Shown piece after piece: positions 55,412-64,000 of a stretch of 64,000 nt of DNA. This DNA comes from JBHEMK01 sp046262635 (GTDB lineage: Bacteria > Actinomycetota > Thermoleophilia > Gaiellales > Gaiellaceae): positions 1-64,000 of the forward strand of contig JBHEMK010000067.1 of NCBI GenBank assembly GCA_046262635.1. Reading direction: 5' to 3'. Position numbers and translations under genes: made by a program. Each line of letters starts with the position of its first letter. Positions within the stretch are counted from its first letter, which is position 1. Below the pieces are notes generated by a model, which was given only the letters and a program-made list of their open reading frames with translations, searched no databases and had not been told where the DNA came from.

Positions 55412-55632
55412 CCGGCTACTCCTTCTCGCCCCGCGGGTGTCTTGATGTCAGCTCGGTTCGCGGCAACGGAGCGACCTTCGGTTCCAGCCGCTCCTCCAAG
55501 CCGCGGTGCCGGCCCGCCGGGGCAAGGGGCCGCATTGGTGGCCGAACGGCGATTGAGGCCAAGCCCGGCCCCGCGCGTCGAGAGGGGATACCCGTTGCGA
55601 CCGGCTCGCAGCCGCGGCGTCTCGTCACGGTA

Positions 55633-56085
55633 CTACCACGTCCGCCACCCCTGCCGCGCGACGAACAGCCCGTGACCACGCTCGTTCCGGCACGTGACTC
55701 CGGTGACGCGGGACCAGCACGTGAACACGCCTTGCCGCCAGCGCTTCCCGTACGCCAGGGTCACGAAGCGGGGGCGCTGCGTGTCAGGGTTGTAGAGGAT
55801 TCCCCCGGAGCAGTTGACAGTGCCCCTGCGGGCGGCGTCGAGCAAGAAGCCGTGCCAGTCGAGTGCGATCGGGGTATCCATGCACCGGGACTCGAGCCTC
55901 CTGGCGTAGATCGCCCGGGCGATCGTACAGAGCAGCCGATCGGGCCGGGGGCCGCCCGGGAGGGACAGACACCTGATGTTCCCCGACGGCGAGCGGAACC
56001 CGGGCAGGCGGATCGCCAAGGCCGGGCTCGACGAGGAGAGGGCGAGGGCGAGGGCCGCGAGCGCGAGCACAAGGCGCCGGTGCAC
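55633..56085 (-). CDS. Secreted DUF6636-like protein
   Basis: 150 aa. Signal peptide LVLALAALALALSSSSPALA, then FRSPSGNIRCLSLPGG, LDWHGFLLDAARRGTVNCSG, RPRFVTLAYGKRWRQGVFTC and GVTCRNERGHGLFVARQGWR. The spaced Cys residues (probable disulfides) and the GH-G-hydrophobic-ARQ ending match the DUF6636 type of secreted actinobacterial proteins. Function unknown. Confidence 0.65.
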   Translation of the reverse strand: MHRRLVLALAALALALSSSSPALAIRLPGFRSPSGNIRCLSLPGGPRPDRLLCTIARAIYARRLESRCMDTPIALDWHGFLLDAARRGTVNCSGGILYNPDTQRPRFVTLAYGKRWRQGVFTCWSRVTGVTCRNERGHGLFVARQGWRTW

Positions 56086-56197
56086 GGCCGCAGACTATCT
56101 CCTGTCGGCGCGCGGACGAGCGCCGCGATCCCCGCGAACCCACCGCACTCCCCAGCGCCCGCCGGGTCGACCTGCCCCGCCACTCGGCGGCGCCGCG

Positions 56198-57469
56198 TCA
56201 GTTGCCGTTCAGCGAGGACACCGCCTGGAGGAGGCTGAATAGCTCGCGCGTCCGGGTCTCGCGGGAGAGCCGCTCCCGCCACTCGACCGGAAGTCGCGGG
56301 CGATCCAGCGAGCCTGCTCGCCAGCGTCGCACCATCTCGTCCAGCTCGTTCTTCATCGCGCTGACGTCGTTCGGTGCGACGACGCGGCCGGCTCGAGCGG
56401 ACTCGACGAGGGCCGCTGCCGTCCCGTCGGGCGGCACGGCCGCCAGAATCGGCCGCTCCGCCGCGAGGTACTCGAACAGCTTGCCGGACGGCACGTCCTT
56501 CCCGCGCGCGCCGATCTCCGGAAGCAGCAACAGAAGCGCTTCACTGTCCCGCTGCATCGCGAGAGCGCGATGGTGGGGGGCGAATCCGTGCAGCTCGAGC
56601 CGATCGCCCAGCCCGAGGGTCTCGGCCCATTCGACGTCCTCGGCGCAAAAGTCTCCGACGAAGCGGACGACCGCGGCGGGATCGGTCTGAGCGAACGCCT
56701 CGAGGAATGCGCGACACGATCGACGTCCGAAAAAGCTGCCCGTGTGGGTGATCCGGAACCGGTTGCTCACGGTGTAGTCGAGCTCCTCGAACTCGTCGAA
56801 GTCGCAACCGTTGGGAATCGTGGCGATGCGCCCTCTGGCTCCCAGCGCCCTCATCTCATCACCGATCGAATCGGTCACACCGACGATCGCGTCGGCCCAG
56901 CGCGCCACCGCCCGCGCGACCAGAACGTTTCCGTGCTCCTTGACCCGGACCGCGAGCCTCTCGAAGCGACGGTCCTGCTTCGCGACGATCGAGTCGCGGA
57001 GATCGGCGATCCACCGCGCTGACGTCAGCCGCTTGATCGCCGGTCCGATCAGGTGGACGGACGACGGCGGCGAGCTCGTCACCACGACGTCGATCTTCTC
57101 GCGCCGAGCGATCCTGATCGCGCACGGTGCCGCAGTTGCGAGCCAGCTGACGTTCTCGTCCGGAATCAGGAGCCGCCGCGGAGTCAGTGCCGCACGCCGG
57201 ACGAGTCGATCGACACCCGTCCGCCCGTAGAGCTCCTCCGCCGGTCGCATCCCGCGCGGCCCGACGTAGCGCGCCCGGTGGACAACGACGCCCTTCGGTG
57301 GGGCCAGGTCCTCGTCGCGGTGGAGCCAGCGCGGATCATCCGGCGCGAGCACGTGGACGTCGACCCCACTGCGCGCGAGATGGTCCGCGAATCTCAGTGA
57401 GCGCTGCACGCCGCCCCCACCGGCCGGCGGAAAGTAGAACGAGACGAGAAGCACCCTCAGCGCCCGCAA
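56198..57469 (-). CDS. Glycosyltransferase family 4-like protein
   Basis: About 423 aa, GT-B fold. LRVLLVSFYFPPAGGGGVQR is the typical N-terminal loop of GT4 enzymes; the donor-binding half has ATIPNGCDFDEFEELDY, RITHTGSFFGRRSCRAFLEA and the nucleotide-sugar region PSGKLFEYLAAERPILAAVP. Probably transfers a sugar in surface polysaccharide or glycolipid synthesis; donor and acceptor unknown. The start is ambiguous: TTG 57469 or GTG 57454. Confidence 0.8.
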   Translation of the reverse strand: MRALRVLLVSFYFPPAGGGGVQRSLRFADHLARSGVDVHVLAPDDPRWLHRDEDLAPPKGVVVHRARYVGPRGMRPAEELYGRTGVDRLVRRAALTPRRLLIPDENVSWLATAAPCAIRIARREKIDVVVTSSPPSSVHLIGPAIKRLTSARWIADLRDSIVAKQDRRFERLAVRVKEHGNVLVARAVARWADAIVGVTDSIGDEMRALGARGRIATIPNGCDFDEFEELDYTVSNRFRITHTGSFFGRRSCRAFLEAFAQTDPAAVVRFVGDFCAEDVEWAETLGLGDRLELHGFAPHHRALAMQRDSEALLLLLPEIGARGKDVPSGKLFEYLAAERPILAAVPPDGTAAALVESARAGRVVAPNDVSAMKNELDEMVRRWRAGSLDRPRLPVEWRERLSRETRTRELFSLLQAVSSLNGN

Positions 57470-57572
57470 GAAGGCCGAGCCTACGAAGGCAGTGTTAATC
57501 CGACGTTGAGCCCGGATTAGCTGCGTGTAGCGTCGGCGGCCAGCGGCTGAGGGCCGTCCCGGCGGGCGCGGA

Positions 57573-59237
57573 TCAGAGCTTCTCCGGGTCAGCGTGGCGA
57601 AGCGGTCCGAGTGTGCTCGCCGGGCCGACGACTTCCGTCGCCGGACGGCCCAGCGGTACACGCGCAAACGCAACCCTTCGCGCTCCCGGCTCCGGCAGCA
57701 TCGGGCGGCCGGCTGCTGCAAGCACGGCGATTCCGCCGATCAACACGTACGCAGCCGAATCGTTCACGATGAGCGATGTCAGGACGGAGACGACGGCGAC
57801 GAGGACGAGGTCGCGCTGCAGCCTCGACCGGGCTGTGCGCAGGACGGCAAATGTGGCGATCGCGAAGCCAAGCGCCGCGGGCCCAACGAGGTACCACTGA
57901 TCGAAGGCGGGCTCGTACGCAAGCGGGATGCGGTTCCGGGCAACTGCGAGTAGACCGCCGATTCCTCCGGAGAACGCGCTCCGGAGATGGTCGGGCCGGC
58001 TCTGATGGAGGTCGTACCGGACGAGCGCGCCGACGACCGCGGCGCTGGCGAGCAGCGAGACCGCCACCCCGCGGGCTCGAAGCCGGGCGAGGCGCGCGCC
58101 GAGGACGGCGAAGCCGACACCGAGCACGACCGCGCCGCCGCCGTCGGAGCCGAAGTTGTTGTCCGCGACGGTGACGAGTGCGAGCAGGGCGAAGCCGATG
58201 TAGCCGACCACGCCGAACCGCCGGGCGGCGAGCACTGCCCCGGCCAGAACCGGCGCCAGGAGCAGGGTCTCGATCTGGTTGCCGACGCCGTAGAAGCGCG
58301 AATTCTGGGTCGGTCCGAGCGGCGCGACGGCGAACCACTCCGGTTCGAACGCCATCGTTGCAGCACAGCCGAGGAGCAGCAGGACGAAGAGGGCGAGGAG
58401 GAGCAGCTCCGACTTCAGGACCCGGGCGAGTGTAAGGCCGCCCGCGGCCGTGCAAGCTGCAAGCCCCACGAGCATGACGGCGACGTTCGTGATCCCCGCC
58501 GCACCCAGGACGATGTTCGTGGCAAGCGCGACCGGCAGAGCCGAGAGCGCCGCCCTCGGTCGCGCCACTCCGAGCAGGGCGACGACCAGCCCGACGACCA
58601 GGAGCGCCGGCAGCTTGAGCGTGTTGTTCGCAGAGATCTGCCGGTCGAGCCGTCGCACGGCGAGCCCGGCAGATTCTGTGGGCTTCGACGTCAGGCCGCC
58701 GCGTGCGCGGCCGAGAGCCGTCGGTGCGATGTCGACCATCGACACCAACCCCGGGATCCTCGTGGTCGGCGAAACCAGAAGCCCGTGATAGCCGTAGCCG
58801 AGCACCGCCATCGGGTACCGGCGATCGTTCAGACCCGGCCGGCCGCGTGGCGGCAGCGACACGACGATCAGCGGCCGGCGCCTCGGAATGGCGTCCGCAG
58901 CGGACGTTGAGATCAGCACGGGGCCGTTCGGCACTCCTCCGAGGCGGGCATTCTCGAGCTCGCCGCGAACGAGGGACGCGAGCGCCTGCCGCCGGTTCGT
59001 GGTCGGCCCGACCCCGGGTACGAGGAGGCCGACGGCTCCTTCACGCCCGAGCTGACGCAGCTCGCTGAACGGCAGGCTCGGAACGATCAGAACCTTGATT
59101 GGCTGCGGGGGCGGCTCCACGCGCGCGGCCGCGGTGCCTGCCAGCGTCCCGTAGGCACTCGAAGCGATGATCGCTGTGAGAGCCAGGCGCCAGGTCAGAG
59201 GTGGTGATCCTTCACGAACTGTGCTTCTCCTTGCCAA
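57573..59237 (-). CDS. Multi-pass membrane protein with large N-terminal extracytoplasmic domain
   Basis: About 541-554 aa. An N-terminal signal (ALTAIIASSAYGTLAGTAAA) is followed by an extracytoplasmic region of about 180 residues (LIVPSLPFSELRQLGREGAV, RPLIVVSLPPRGRPGLNDRR, LVSMVDIAPTALG, reminiscent of alkaline-phosphatase/sulfatase folds), then about ten membrane helices. No catalytic motif can be assigned. TTG 59237 opens the frame, but GAAGGA 9 nt upstream of CTG 59198 and a cleaner signal peptide make that CTG possible. It lies beside a glycosyltransferase gene, so an envelope role is plausible. Confidence 0.6.
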   Translation of the reverse strand: MARRSTVREGSPPLTWRLALTAIIASSAYGTLAGTAAARVEPPPQPIKVLIVPSLPFSELRQLGREGAVGLLVPGVGPTTNRRQALASLVRGELENARLGGVPNGPVLISTSAADAIPRRRPLIVVSLPPRGRPGLNDRRYPMAVLGYGYHGLLVSPTTRIPGLVSMVDIAPTALGRARGGLTSKPTESAGLAVRRLDRQISANNTLKLPALLVVGLVVALLGVARPRAALSALPVALATNIVLGAAGITNVAVMLVGLAACTAAGGLTLARVLKSELLLLALFVLLLLGCAATMAFEPEWFAVAPLGPTQNSRFYGVGNQIETLLLAPVLAGAVLAARRFGVVGYIGFALLALVTVADNNFGSDGGGAVVLGVGFAVLGARLARLRARGVAVSLLASAAVVGALVRYDLHQSRPDHLRSAFSGGIGGLLAVARNRIPLAYEPAFDQWYLVGPAALGFAIATFAVLRTARSRLQRDLVLVAVVSVLTSLIVNDSAAYVLIGGIAVLAAAGRPMLPEPGARRVAFARVPLGRPATEVVGPASTLGPLRHADPEKL

Positions 59238-59300
59238 GCGTCGCCAATCCGAAGGCCGAACAGTCTCACGTATCCGACCGCCGTGCCGACTGCCGTGCCC

Positions 59301-60089
59301 CTAGCGGAGGAACCGACGCAGGAACAGCGCCGCCTGCTTGATACCGATTGTTCCTTGGCTGTGAGGCCACTCGTGTGAGCCCCGAGGATAAACGAACAGG
59401 GCGCTCGGTATATGCGCCCGACGGATCGCACGGTAGAGCGGGAGCGTCTCTGCGAGCGGAATTGCGTCGGTGCGGCCGGCCGACAGGAGAATCGTCGGTG
59501 GAAGTTCGATCGAGCGGGGGGAGCTGTCGCCGAACCCGCCGGTCGAGAATCCGGCGACCGCGTCAAAGGGACGCAGCCCTTTCAGGCCCTGCGCCGCGGC
59601 GAGCGCCACGCCGCCGCCGAGCGACCAGCCGACCACGCCGACCCCGCTCGGGTCGACGCCCCTGGTGGCTCGCAAAGCCGCGGCCGCATCCCTGGCCGCC
59701 CTCACCCAGACGGGAAACGGATCACCCCCTCGCCACCGGGCGCCCCCGCAGAAGCCTCTGCGTCGCGGCGATGGGGTCGGCCCGAAGTAGTCGACGTCAA
59801 GCGTCGAGATACCGTAGTGCGGCAGCTCGCTGACGAGGCGGTGGTCGAAGGTCGAAAACCCGCCACAGCCGTGCAGGACGACGACTGCACGACCGCCGGC
59901 GGAGCTCGCCCGGCAGAGCTCCGCACGTACGATCAGCCCGCTGCTGATGAAATCGGCTCGCGAGCACTGGGAGCCGAAGCGCGGAAAAGAGCTGGCGAGC
60001 GCGGCTGGCGTGACTGCGGAGACCGCGATCAATGCCATGCCGCAACTGGCCCGAAGCCTCATGCCGACGAGGGTAGCGACGATCCCCAT
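59301..60089 (-). CDS. Secreted alpha/beta hydrolase (dienelactone hydrolase-like)
   Basis: 262 aa. Signal peptide (CGMALIAVSAVTPAALA), oxyanion motif VVVLHGCGGF, nucleophile elbow GVVGWSLGGGVALAA (Ser), acid SAGRTDAIP (Asp) and base PRGSHEWPH (His). This is the dienelactone hydrolase-like branch of the fold; substrate unknown. ATG 60089 or 60062 may start translation. Confidence 0.75.
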   Translation of the reverse strand: MGIVATLVGMRLRASCGMALIAVSAVTPAALASSFPRFGSQCSRADFISSGLIVRAELCRASSAGGRAVVVLHGCGGFSTFDHRLVSELPHYGISTLDVDYFGPTPSPRRRGFCGGARWRGGDPFPVWVRAARDAAAALRATRGVDPSGVGVVGWSLGGGVALAAAQGLKGLRPFDAVAGFSTGGFGDSSPRSIELPPTILLSAGRTDAIPLAETLPLYRAIRRAHIPSALFVYPRGSHEWPHSQGTIGIKQAALFLRRFLR

Positions 60090-60329
60090 CGGCAGGGCCC
60101 AGGACCGGAACGAGGCCGGAACCGTGGCACCTGAAGCGTCCGACGATCAAGAGGCGAACCCGCCGCCGTCTCGCCGGGCCGGACCGAGCCGGTCAGCCCG
60201 CGACCGGGGCCGATCCTCTGCCTTCCGGCGCGCCGCTCACGGCGTCGCTTGACTCGCTCGACTGTCTGGCGACTCCGGTGAGCCTCACCCTCCTCGAGCG
60301 TTTCCGCCGCACGCTAAGGTCGCGCTCCG

Positions 60330-61445
60330 ATGGCTCTCCGGACGTCGCCGCCCTTCCGCGCCGACCACGTCGGATCGCTGCTCCGACCGCCGCAGCTCCT
60401 GCGCGCGCGCGAGGACTACGGCGCCGGTCGTATCGAGGCCGAAGAGCTCCGCCTGATCGAGGACGAGGCGATTCGCCGCGTCGTCCGCAAACAGGAGGAG
60501 GTCGGACTGCAGTCCACGACCGACGGCGAGTTCCGCCGAGCTTCCTGGCACATGGACTTCATCTACCAGCTGGACGGCGTTACCAAGGAGGCCGGCGAGA
60601 TCGCGGTCAAGTTCTACAACGAGAGAGGCGAGCTCGAGTTCACGCCGGCGGCGCTCCACATCGACGGCACGCTCGGAGTCTCGAAGACGATCTTCGGCGA
60701 CGCGTTCTCGTTCCTCCAGCAGGTGACCAAGCGCGTCCCGAAGCTGACCATCCCCTCGCCGAGCATGGTCCACTACCGCGGCGGCAAGGCGGCGATCGAT
60801 CCAAGCGTGTACCCGGACCTCGATTCATTCTGGGGCGACCTGACCGCAGCGTACGCAGAGCAGGTCAGGCGGCTCGGCGAACTCGGCTGCACGTATCTCC
60901 AGTTCGACGATACGAGCCTCGCGTACATGAACGACCCGCGTCAGCGCCAGTACGTCGCGGCGATCGGCGGCGACCCTGAGCACCAGCATGTGGAGTACAT
61001 CCACCACATCAACGAAGCGCTGGCCCACCGGCCCGAGGGGATGGCAGTGACGACGCACATGTGCCGCGGCAACTTCCGCTCGTCCTGGGCGGCGTCCGGG
61101 GGCTATGACTTCGTGGCCGAGGCGCTCTTCAACGAGCTCGAGGTCGATGGCTTCTTCATGGAGTGGGACGACGCACGCTCGGGCGGTTTCGAGCCGCTGC
61201 GACTCCTGCCGAAGGGAAAGCATGTCGTGCTCGGACTCGTGACCACCAAGCAGGGCGAGCTCGAGTCGAAGGATGAACTGAAGCGGCGCATCGGGGAGGC
61301 CGCTCGATACGTCGACCTCGAGCAGCTCTGCCTCTCGCCGCAATGCGGCTTCTCCTCGACTGTCGAAGGGAACGAGCTCACGCAGGAGCAGCAGTGGGCG
61401 AAGCTGCGCCTGATCGTCGAGACCGCGAACGAGGTCTGGGGCTGA
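60330..61445 (+). CDS. MetE C-terminal-like methyltransferase (cobalamin-independent methionine synthase family)
   Basis: 371 aa, a single barrel like the C-terminal domain of MetE. RADHVGSLLRPPQLLRARED at the N-terminus, QSTTDGEFRRASWHMDF, YLQFDDTSLAYMNDP, the zinc-ligand region VTTHMCRGNFRSSW and the C-terminal SPQCGFSSTVEGN (Cys ligand). Such short homologs (YxjG/YxjH type) transfer methyl groups to thiols such as homocysteine; the methyl donor is uncertain. It stands alone with ATG 60330. Confidence 0.8.
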   Translation: MALRTSPPFRADHVGSLLRPPQLLRAREDYGAGRIEAEELRLIEDEAIRRVVRKQEEVGLQSTTDGEFRRASWHMDFIYQLDGVTKEAGEIAVKFYNERGELEFTPAALHIDGTLGVSKTIFGDAFSFLQQVTKRVPKLTIPSPSMVHYRGGKAAIDPSVYPDLDSFWGDLTAAYAEQVRRLGELGCTYLQFDDTSLAYMNDPRQRQYVAAIGGDPEHQHVEYIHHINEALAHRPEGMAVTTHMCRGNFRSSWAASGGYDFVAEALFNELEVDGFFMEWDDARSGGFEPLRLLPKGKHVVLGLVTTKQGELESKDELKRRIGEAARYVDLEQLCLSPQCGFSSTVEGNELTQEQQWAKLRLIVETANEVWG

Positions 61446-61661
61446 CGGGCAGCGGTCAGCGGCGGGGCGTTTCTCCTGGGCTCCCGTTCGGTGTTCCGGC
61501 GCCCGCCCGGCCCCAACCACCATGCGAGGATGTCGTCGCGACCACGCAGGGGCAACGAGCGGTCCTTTGTCGGCACGACCCGCGTCCGCGCCAGGCCTCT
61601 ACCGTGTGTCGCTCGTTGTCCGTACTCGAGCTGAAGGCCATACCGAAAACGCCCGCATCTC

Positions 61662-62465
61662 CTAGCGGTGGGGGCGGTAGCCGAGCCGTGCCGAGATGTC
61701 GTCGGCTGCCCGCCTGAGCGTCGAGCTCAGCCCAGCCACGAGCGTCTCCATCGAGACCATGGAGCTATGGACCGCGAGGTTGATCGCCGCCGCCGCGTTC
61801 CCGTCGTGGGCAAGCACAGGCGCCGCGATCGATCGCAGCCCGTACGCGAGCTCCTCGTTGTTGATTGCGAAACCGGCCTCCCGGACGCGCTTCAGCTCCG
61901 CCGCGAACGTGGTCTGCGAGGTGAGGGTGTTCGGCCCGCGGCGGCTGAACTCGATCTTCGCGAGGCTCGCGAACTGCTCCTCAGCGGGAAGGTATGCGAG
62001 CAGTACCTTGCCGAGCGAGGTGCAGTATGCGGGCAGCCTGGCGCCGACGTGGAGATTCAAGTCGATCTCGCGCTGGCCGGGGCGCGCACTGCGGCAGCGC
62101 TCGACGTACACGACGTCGAGCTCGTCAAGGATGGCCATGTTGACCGTGTAGCCAGTCTCGTCGCTCAACTGCCGGAGATGGGGGGCGGCCAACTCGCGCA
62201 ACTCCATTGAGTTGATGGCGGAGAAGCCGAGATCGAGCACGCGCGGACCGAGGCGATACTTCTTCGTCGCTCCGTCCTGGTGGAGGTACCCGAGGGCTCT
62301 GAGCGTCGAGACGTAGCGGTGGGTCGTGCTTCTGCTCAGGCCGATGTCGCGGCCCAGCTCGCTGACGCCGAGGAGGGGTCGACCCGAGCGAAAAGCCGAG
62401 AGGATCGCGAGGCCGCGCTCGAGGGATTGCGAGTGGCCAGGGCCGGGCGAACGGAGCTCAGACAC
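61662..62465 (-). CDS. IclR-family transcriptional regulator
   Basis: 267 aa. Winged helix SQSLERGLAILSAFRSGRPL, LGVSELGRDIGLSRSTTHRY, VSTLRALGYLHQDGATKKYR; effector domain with LPAYCTSLGKVLLAYLPAEE and AINNEELAYGLRSIAAPVLA. GTG 62465 lies 7 nt after TAATAT and lacks a Shine-Dalgarno. Divergent from the ABC operon at 62570 and probably its regulator. Confidence 0.85.
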   Translation of the reverse strand: MSELRSPGPGHSQSLERGLAILSAFRSGRPLLGVSELGRDIGLSRSTTHRYVSTLRALGYLHQDGATKKYRLGPRVLDLGFSAINSMELRELAAPHLRQLSDETGYTVNMAILDELDVVYVERCRSARPGQREIDLNLHVGARLPAYCTSLGKVLLAYLPAEEQFASLAKIEFSRRGPNTLTSQTTFAAELKRVREAGFAINNEELAYGLRSIAAPVLAHDGNAAAAINLAVHSSMVSMETLVAGLSSTLRRAADDISARLGYRPHR

Positions 62466-62472
62466 GTTCCGA

Positions 62473-62518
62473 ATATTAGAACAGCATCTTGACAAGCGGA
62501 CAAGCACGGACGTAGCGT
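62473..62518. promoter_or_regulatory. Divergent promoters between iclR and the branched-chain-type ABC operon
   Basis: Rightward: TTGACA (62489-62494), 18-bp spacer, TAGCGT (62513-62518). Leftward: TAATAT (62478-62473), 7 nt before the iclR GTG, with TTGTCC (62503-62498) at a long 19-bp spacing. The overlap means one bound IclR protein could affect both. Confidence 0.5.
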
Positions 62519-62569
62519 CGTCCGGCCGCCACACCACCCGGGTAGGTGGCGAGCCTTCGAGGAGGATCG

Positions 62570-63898
62570 ATGACTGACCAGTCCGGAATGCGGAGAATCT
62601 CGAGAGGTGAGCTGCTGAAGCGGGCGGGCGTGGGGGCCGGCGGCATTGCCGTCTCCGGAGCTTTGGCGGAGCCCAGCTGGGCCCGGCCCGGATCGCACGA
62701 GGCGAGCACCACGATCAAGATCGGGTTCGTCAGCCCGATCACGGGCGCGACCGCAGGTTTCGGCGAGCCCGATCCGTATGTCCTCTCCCTTGCGCGCACC
62801 GCGTTCGCGAAAGGGCTCAGGATAGGTGGGAAGCATTACTCGGTCCAGATCATCAACCGCGACAGCCAGTCGGCCCCCGCGCACGCTGCCCAAGTCGCGA
62901 ACGAGCTCATCCACGGCCAGAACGTCGACCTGATGCTGGCGACGTCAACGCCCGAGACAGTCAACCCAGTGGCCGACGCCTGCGAAGCGGCGGGCGTTCC
63001 GTACATCACGACGGTCGTTCCGTGGGAGGCGTGGTACTTCGGACGGGGAGCGAAGGACCCGAGCAAGTCGCCGTTCCGCTACGGCTACCACTTCTGTTTC
63101 GGCGTCGAGGACTTCTACAAGGCCTACTCGCATCTGTGGCGACAGGTGAAGACGAACAAGAAGGTCGGCGTCATGTGGCCGAACGACGCAGACGGCAATG
63201 CGATCCGGGCGGCACTTGGGCCGCTGCTGCAGAAGGCCGGCTACACGATCGTCGATCCGGGCGCCTACCAGGACGGCACGAACGACTACTCCGCCCAGAT
63301 TGCGAAATTCAAGTCGGAGGGCGTTCAGATCTTCAACACGTTCCCGATCCCTCCAGACTTCGCGACATTCTGGCGACAGGCAGCTCAGCAGGGCCTGACG
63401 AAGCAGGTGAAGATCGCGCAGATCGCCAAGACAGGCCTGTTCCCGTCGCAGGTGACAGCGCTCGGTTCGCTCGGCTACGGCCTCGCGAGCGCCTGCTACT
63501 GGCACCCGACGTGGCCGTACAAGTCCTCCCTCACAGGGGTCCGGTCGAAGCAGCTCGCGGCCGGCTACACCCGGCGGAGCGGCAAGCAGTGGAATCAGCA
63601 GGCGGGACCGAGCCTTGCGCTCTTCGACGTCGCCGCTGCGGCCCTGAAGGCGAGCGGCAGTCCCAAGAACAAGAACGCGGTGGCGAACGCGATGAAGACG
63701 GTCAAGGTGGAGACGCCCGTCGGCGTCCTCGACTGGAGCAAGAAGCGCGCCGGCGTGCCGTTCAACGTCGTGCCGACGCCGATTCCGGGCGGGCAGTGGC
63801 GGAAGGTTCGCGGGAAGTTCAAAGTGGACTTCGTGATCTGCGAGCACTCGGACGATCCGAAGATCCCGATCGGCGGGAAGCTCAAGGCGTACAGCTAG
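62570..63898 (+). CDS. Branched-chain amino acid-type ABC transporter substrate-binding protein
   Basis: 442 aa. An N-terminal Arg pair with a hydrophobic stretch (RRISRGELLKRAGVGAGGIA) suggests a Tat or Sec signal. The mature part is a Leu/Ile/Val-binding-protein fold (IKIGFVSPITGATAGFGEPD, NRDSQSAPAHAAQVANELIH, VNPVADACEAAGVPYITTVV, KKVGVMWPNDADGNAIRAAL, DYSAQIAKFKSEGVQIFNTF). These proteins bind amino acids, amides or aromatic acids; the ligand is unknown. ATG 62570 has GAGGAGG upstream. Confidence 0.85.
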   Translation: MTDQSGMRRISRGELLKRAGVGAGGIAVSGALAEPSWARPGSHEASTTIKIGFVSPITGATAGFGEPDPYVLSLARTAFAKGLRIGGKHYSVQIINRDSQSAPAHAAQVANELIHGQNVDLMLATSTPETVNPVADACEAAGVPYITTVVPWEAWYFGRGAKDPSKSPFRYGYHFCFGVEDFYKAYSHLWRQVKTNKKVGVMWPNDADGNAIRAALGPLLQKAGYTIVDPGAYQDGTNDYSAQIAKFKSEGVQIFNTFPIPPDFATFWRQAAQQGLTKQVKIAQIAKTGLFPSQVTALGSLGYGLASACYWHPTWPYKSSLTGVRSKQLAAGYTRRSGKQWNQQAGPSLALFDVAAAALKASGSPKNKNAVANAMKTVKVETPVGVLDWSKKRAGVPFNVVPTPIPGGQWRKVRGKFKVDFVICEHSDDPKIPIGGKLKAYS

Positions 63899-63917
63899 GC
63901 GGAGCGGGCCCGACGAG

Positions 63918-64000
63918 ATGGAGCCCATCGTCGCCGCCGTCGGGGTGCGCAGGCGCTTTGGCGCACTCCTCGTGCTCGATGGCGTCGACTTCGCGGTCCG
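63918..64000 (+). CDS. ABC transporter ATP-binding protein, start only (LivG/LivF-like)
   Basis: 27 codons before the window ends: MEPIVAAVGVRRRFGALLVL then DGVDFAVR. The VRRRFG-x-L-x-VLDGVDF pattern is the usual start of LivG-type ATPases, just before Walker A. It follows the binding protein by 19 bp. Confidence 0.65.
   Translation, partial: MEPIVAAVGVRRRFGALLVLDGVDFAV

Noticed and set aside
56198..60089. A polysaccharide biosynthesis island
   Set aside because: One glycosyltransferase with a membrane protein and a hydrolase is too little to call a cluster; no sugar-nucleotide or polymerase genes are nearby.

Overview
This is a GC-rich (roughly 70 %) bacterial chromosome segment. Codon bias, short gene spacing, abundant ATGA/GTGA stop-start overlaps, many transcripts that appear to start at the initiation codon, and a DUF6636-type secreted protein all suggest an Actinomycetota, most likely of class Thermoleophilia (Gaiella/Solirubrobacter relatives). 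The lineage is inferred from general resemblance only. No rRNA, tRNA, CRISPR array, insertion sequence or phage gene was seen.

Layout. (a) 1-2.9 kb: a frameshifted aminotransferase end, a scar in which a nirA start is joined to a broken cobA, then leuCD. (b) 3-9 kb: pheA with a small zinc-ribbon gene, chorismate mutase-leuB, a flippase-like membrane protein with a decayed sister copy, and a threonine synthase paralog. (c) 9-11.4 kb: proA-proB. (d) 21.8-11.3 kb, minus strand: one long operon leuA - degenerate leuB-like - ilvB - ilvN - ilvC - hom - thrC - thrB - ilvD. (e) 21.9-26.7 kb: a sugar ABC transporter with a LacI regulator and mannose-6-phosphate isomerase. (f) 27-31.5 kb: gltB. (g) 31.6-33.8 kb: an HxlR regulator, a third threonine synthase-like gene and an IclR relic. 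(h) 40.6-33.8 kb, minus: argCJBDRGH behind an ArgR-like operator. (i) 49.4-41.7 kb, minus: a myo-inositol uptake and catabolism operon with a divergent LacI gene and tandem palindromic operators; a broken TetR gene flanks it. (j) 51.6-55.4 kb: isocitrate lyase with a Cys-rich micro-ORF, a GntR/FCD regulator and an acetyl-CoA synthetase-like enzyme. (k) 55.6-64 kb: secreted and membrane proteins, a glycosyltransferase, a hydrolase, a MetE-like methyltransferase, an IclR regulator and the start of a branched-chain-type ABC operon.

The most interesting signal lies between the genes. At least four amino-acid operons (pheA, leuA, gltB, the third threonine synthase) begin with a 20-29 codon leader ORF placed 6-10 nt downstream of a recognisable -10 box, so it is probably read from a leaderless mRNA, and ending in CGC-UAG. 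In pheA, gltB and the threonine synthase the stop codon lies in the 5' arm of a hairpin UAGCCGG...CCGGCUA whose C-rich loop is complementary to a G-rich stretch downstream; in the threonine synthase that stretch directly abuts the AUG. This looks like a shared ribosome-sensing pseudoknot switch. A fifth leader, rich in Leu with Tyr and Phe, precedes chorismate mutase-leuB and a terminator-like hairpin.

Two genes (leuB, argJ) have homology that runs back to a CTG overlapping the upstream stop codon, which suggests CTG initiation. Reading-frame damage is confined to regulators, a paralog and the nitrite/siroheme remnant, while the many biosynthetic frames are intact; this favours real gene decay over sequencing error.
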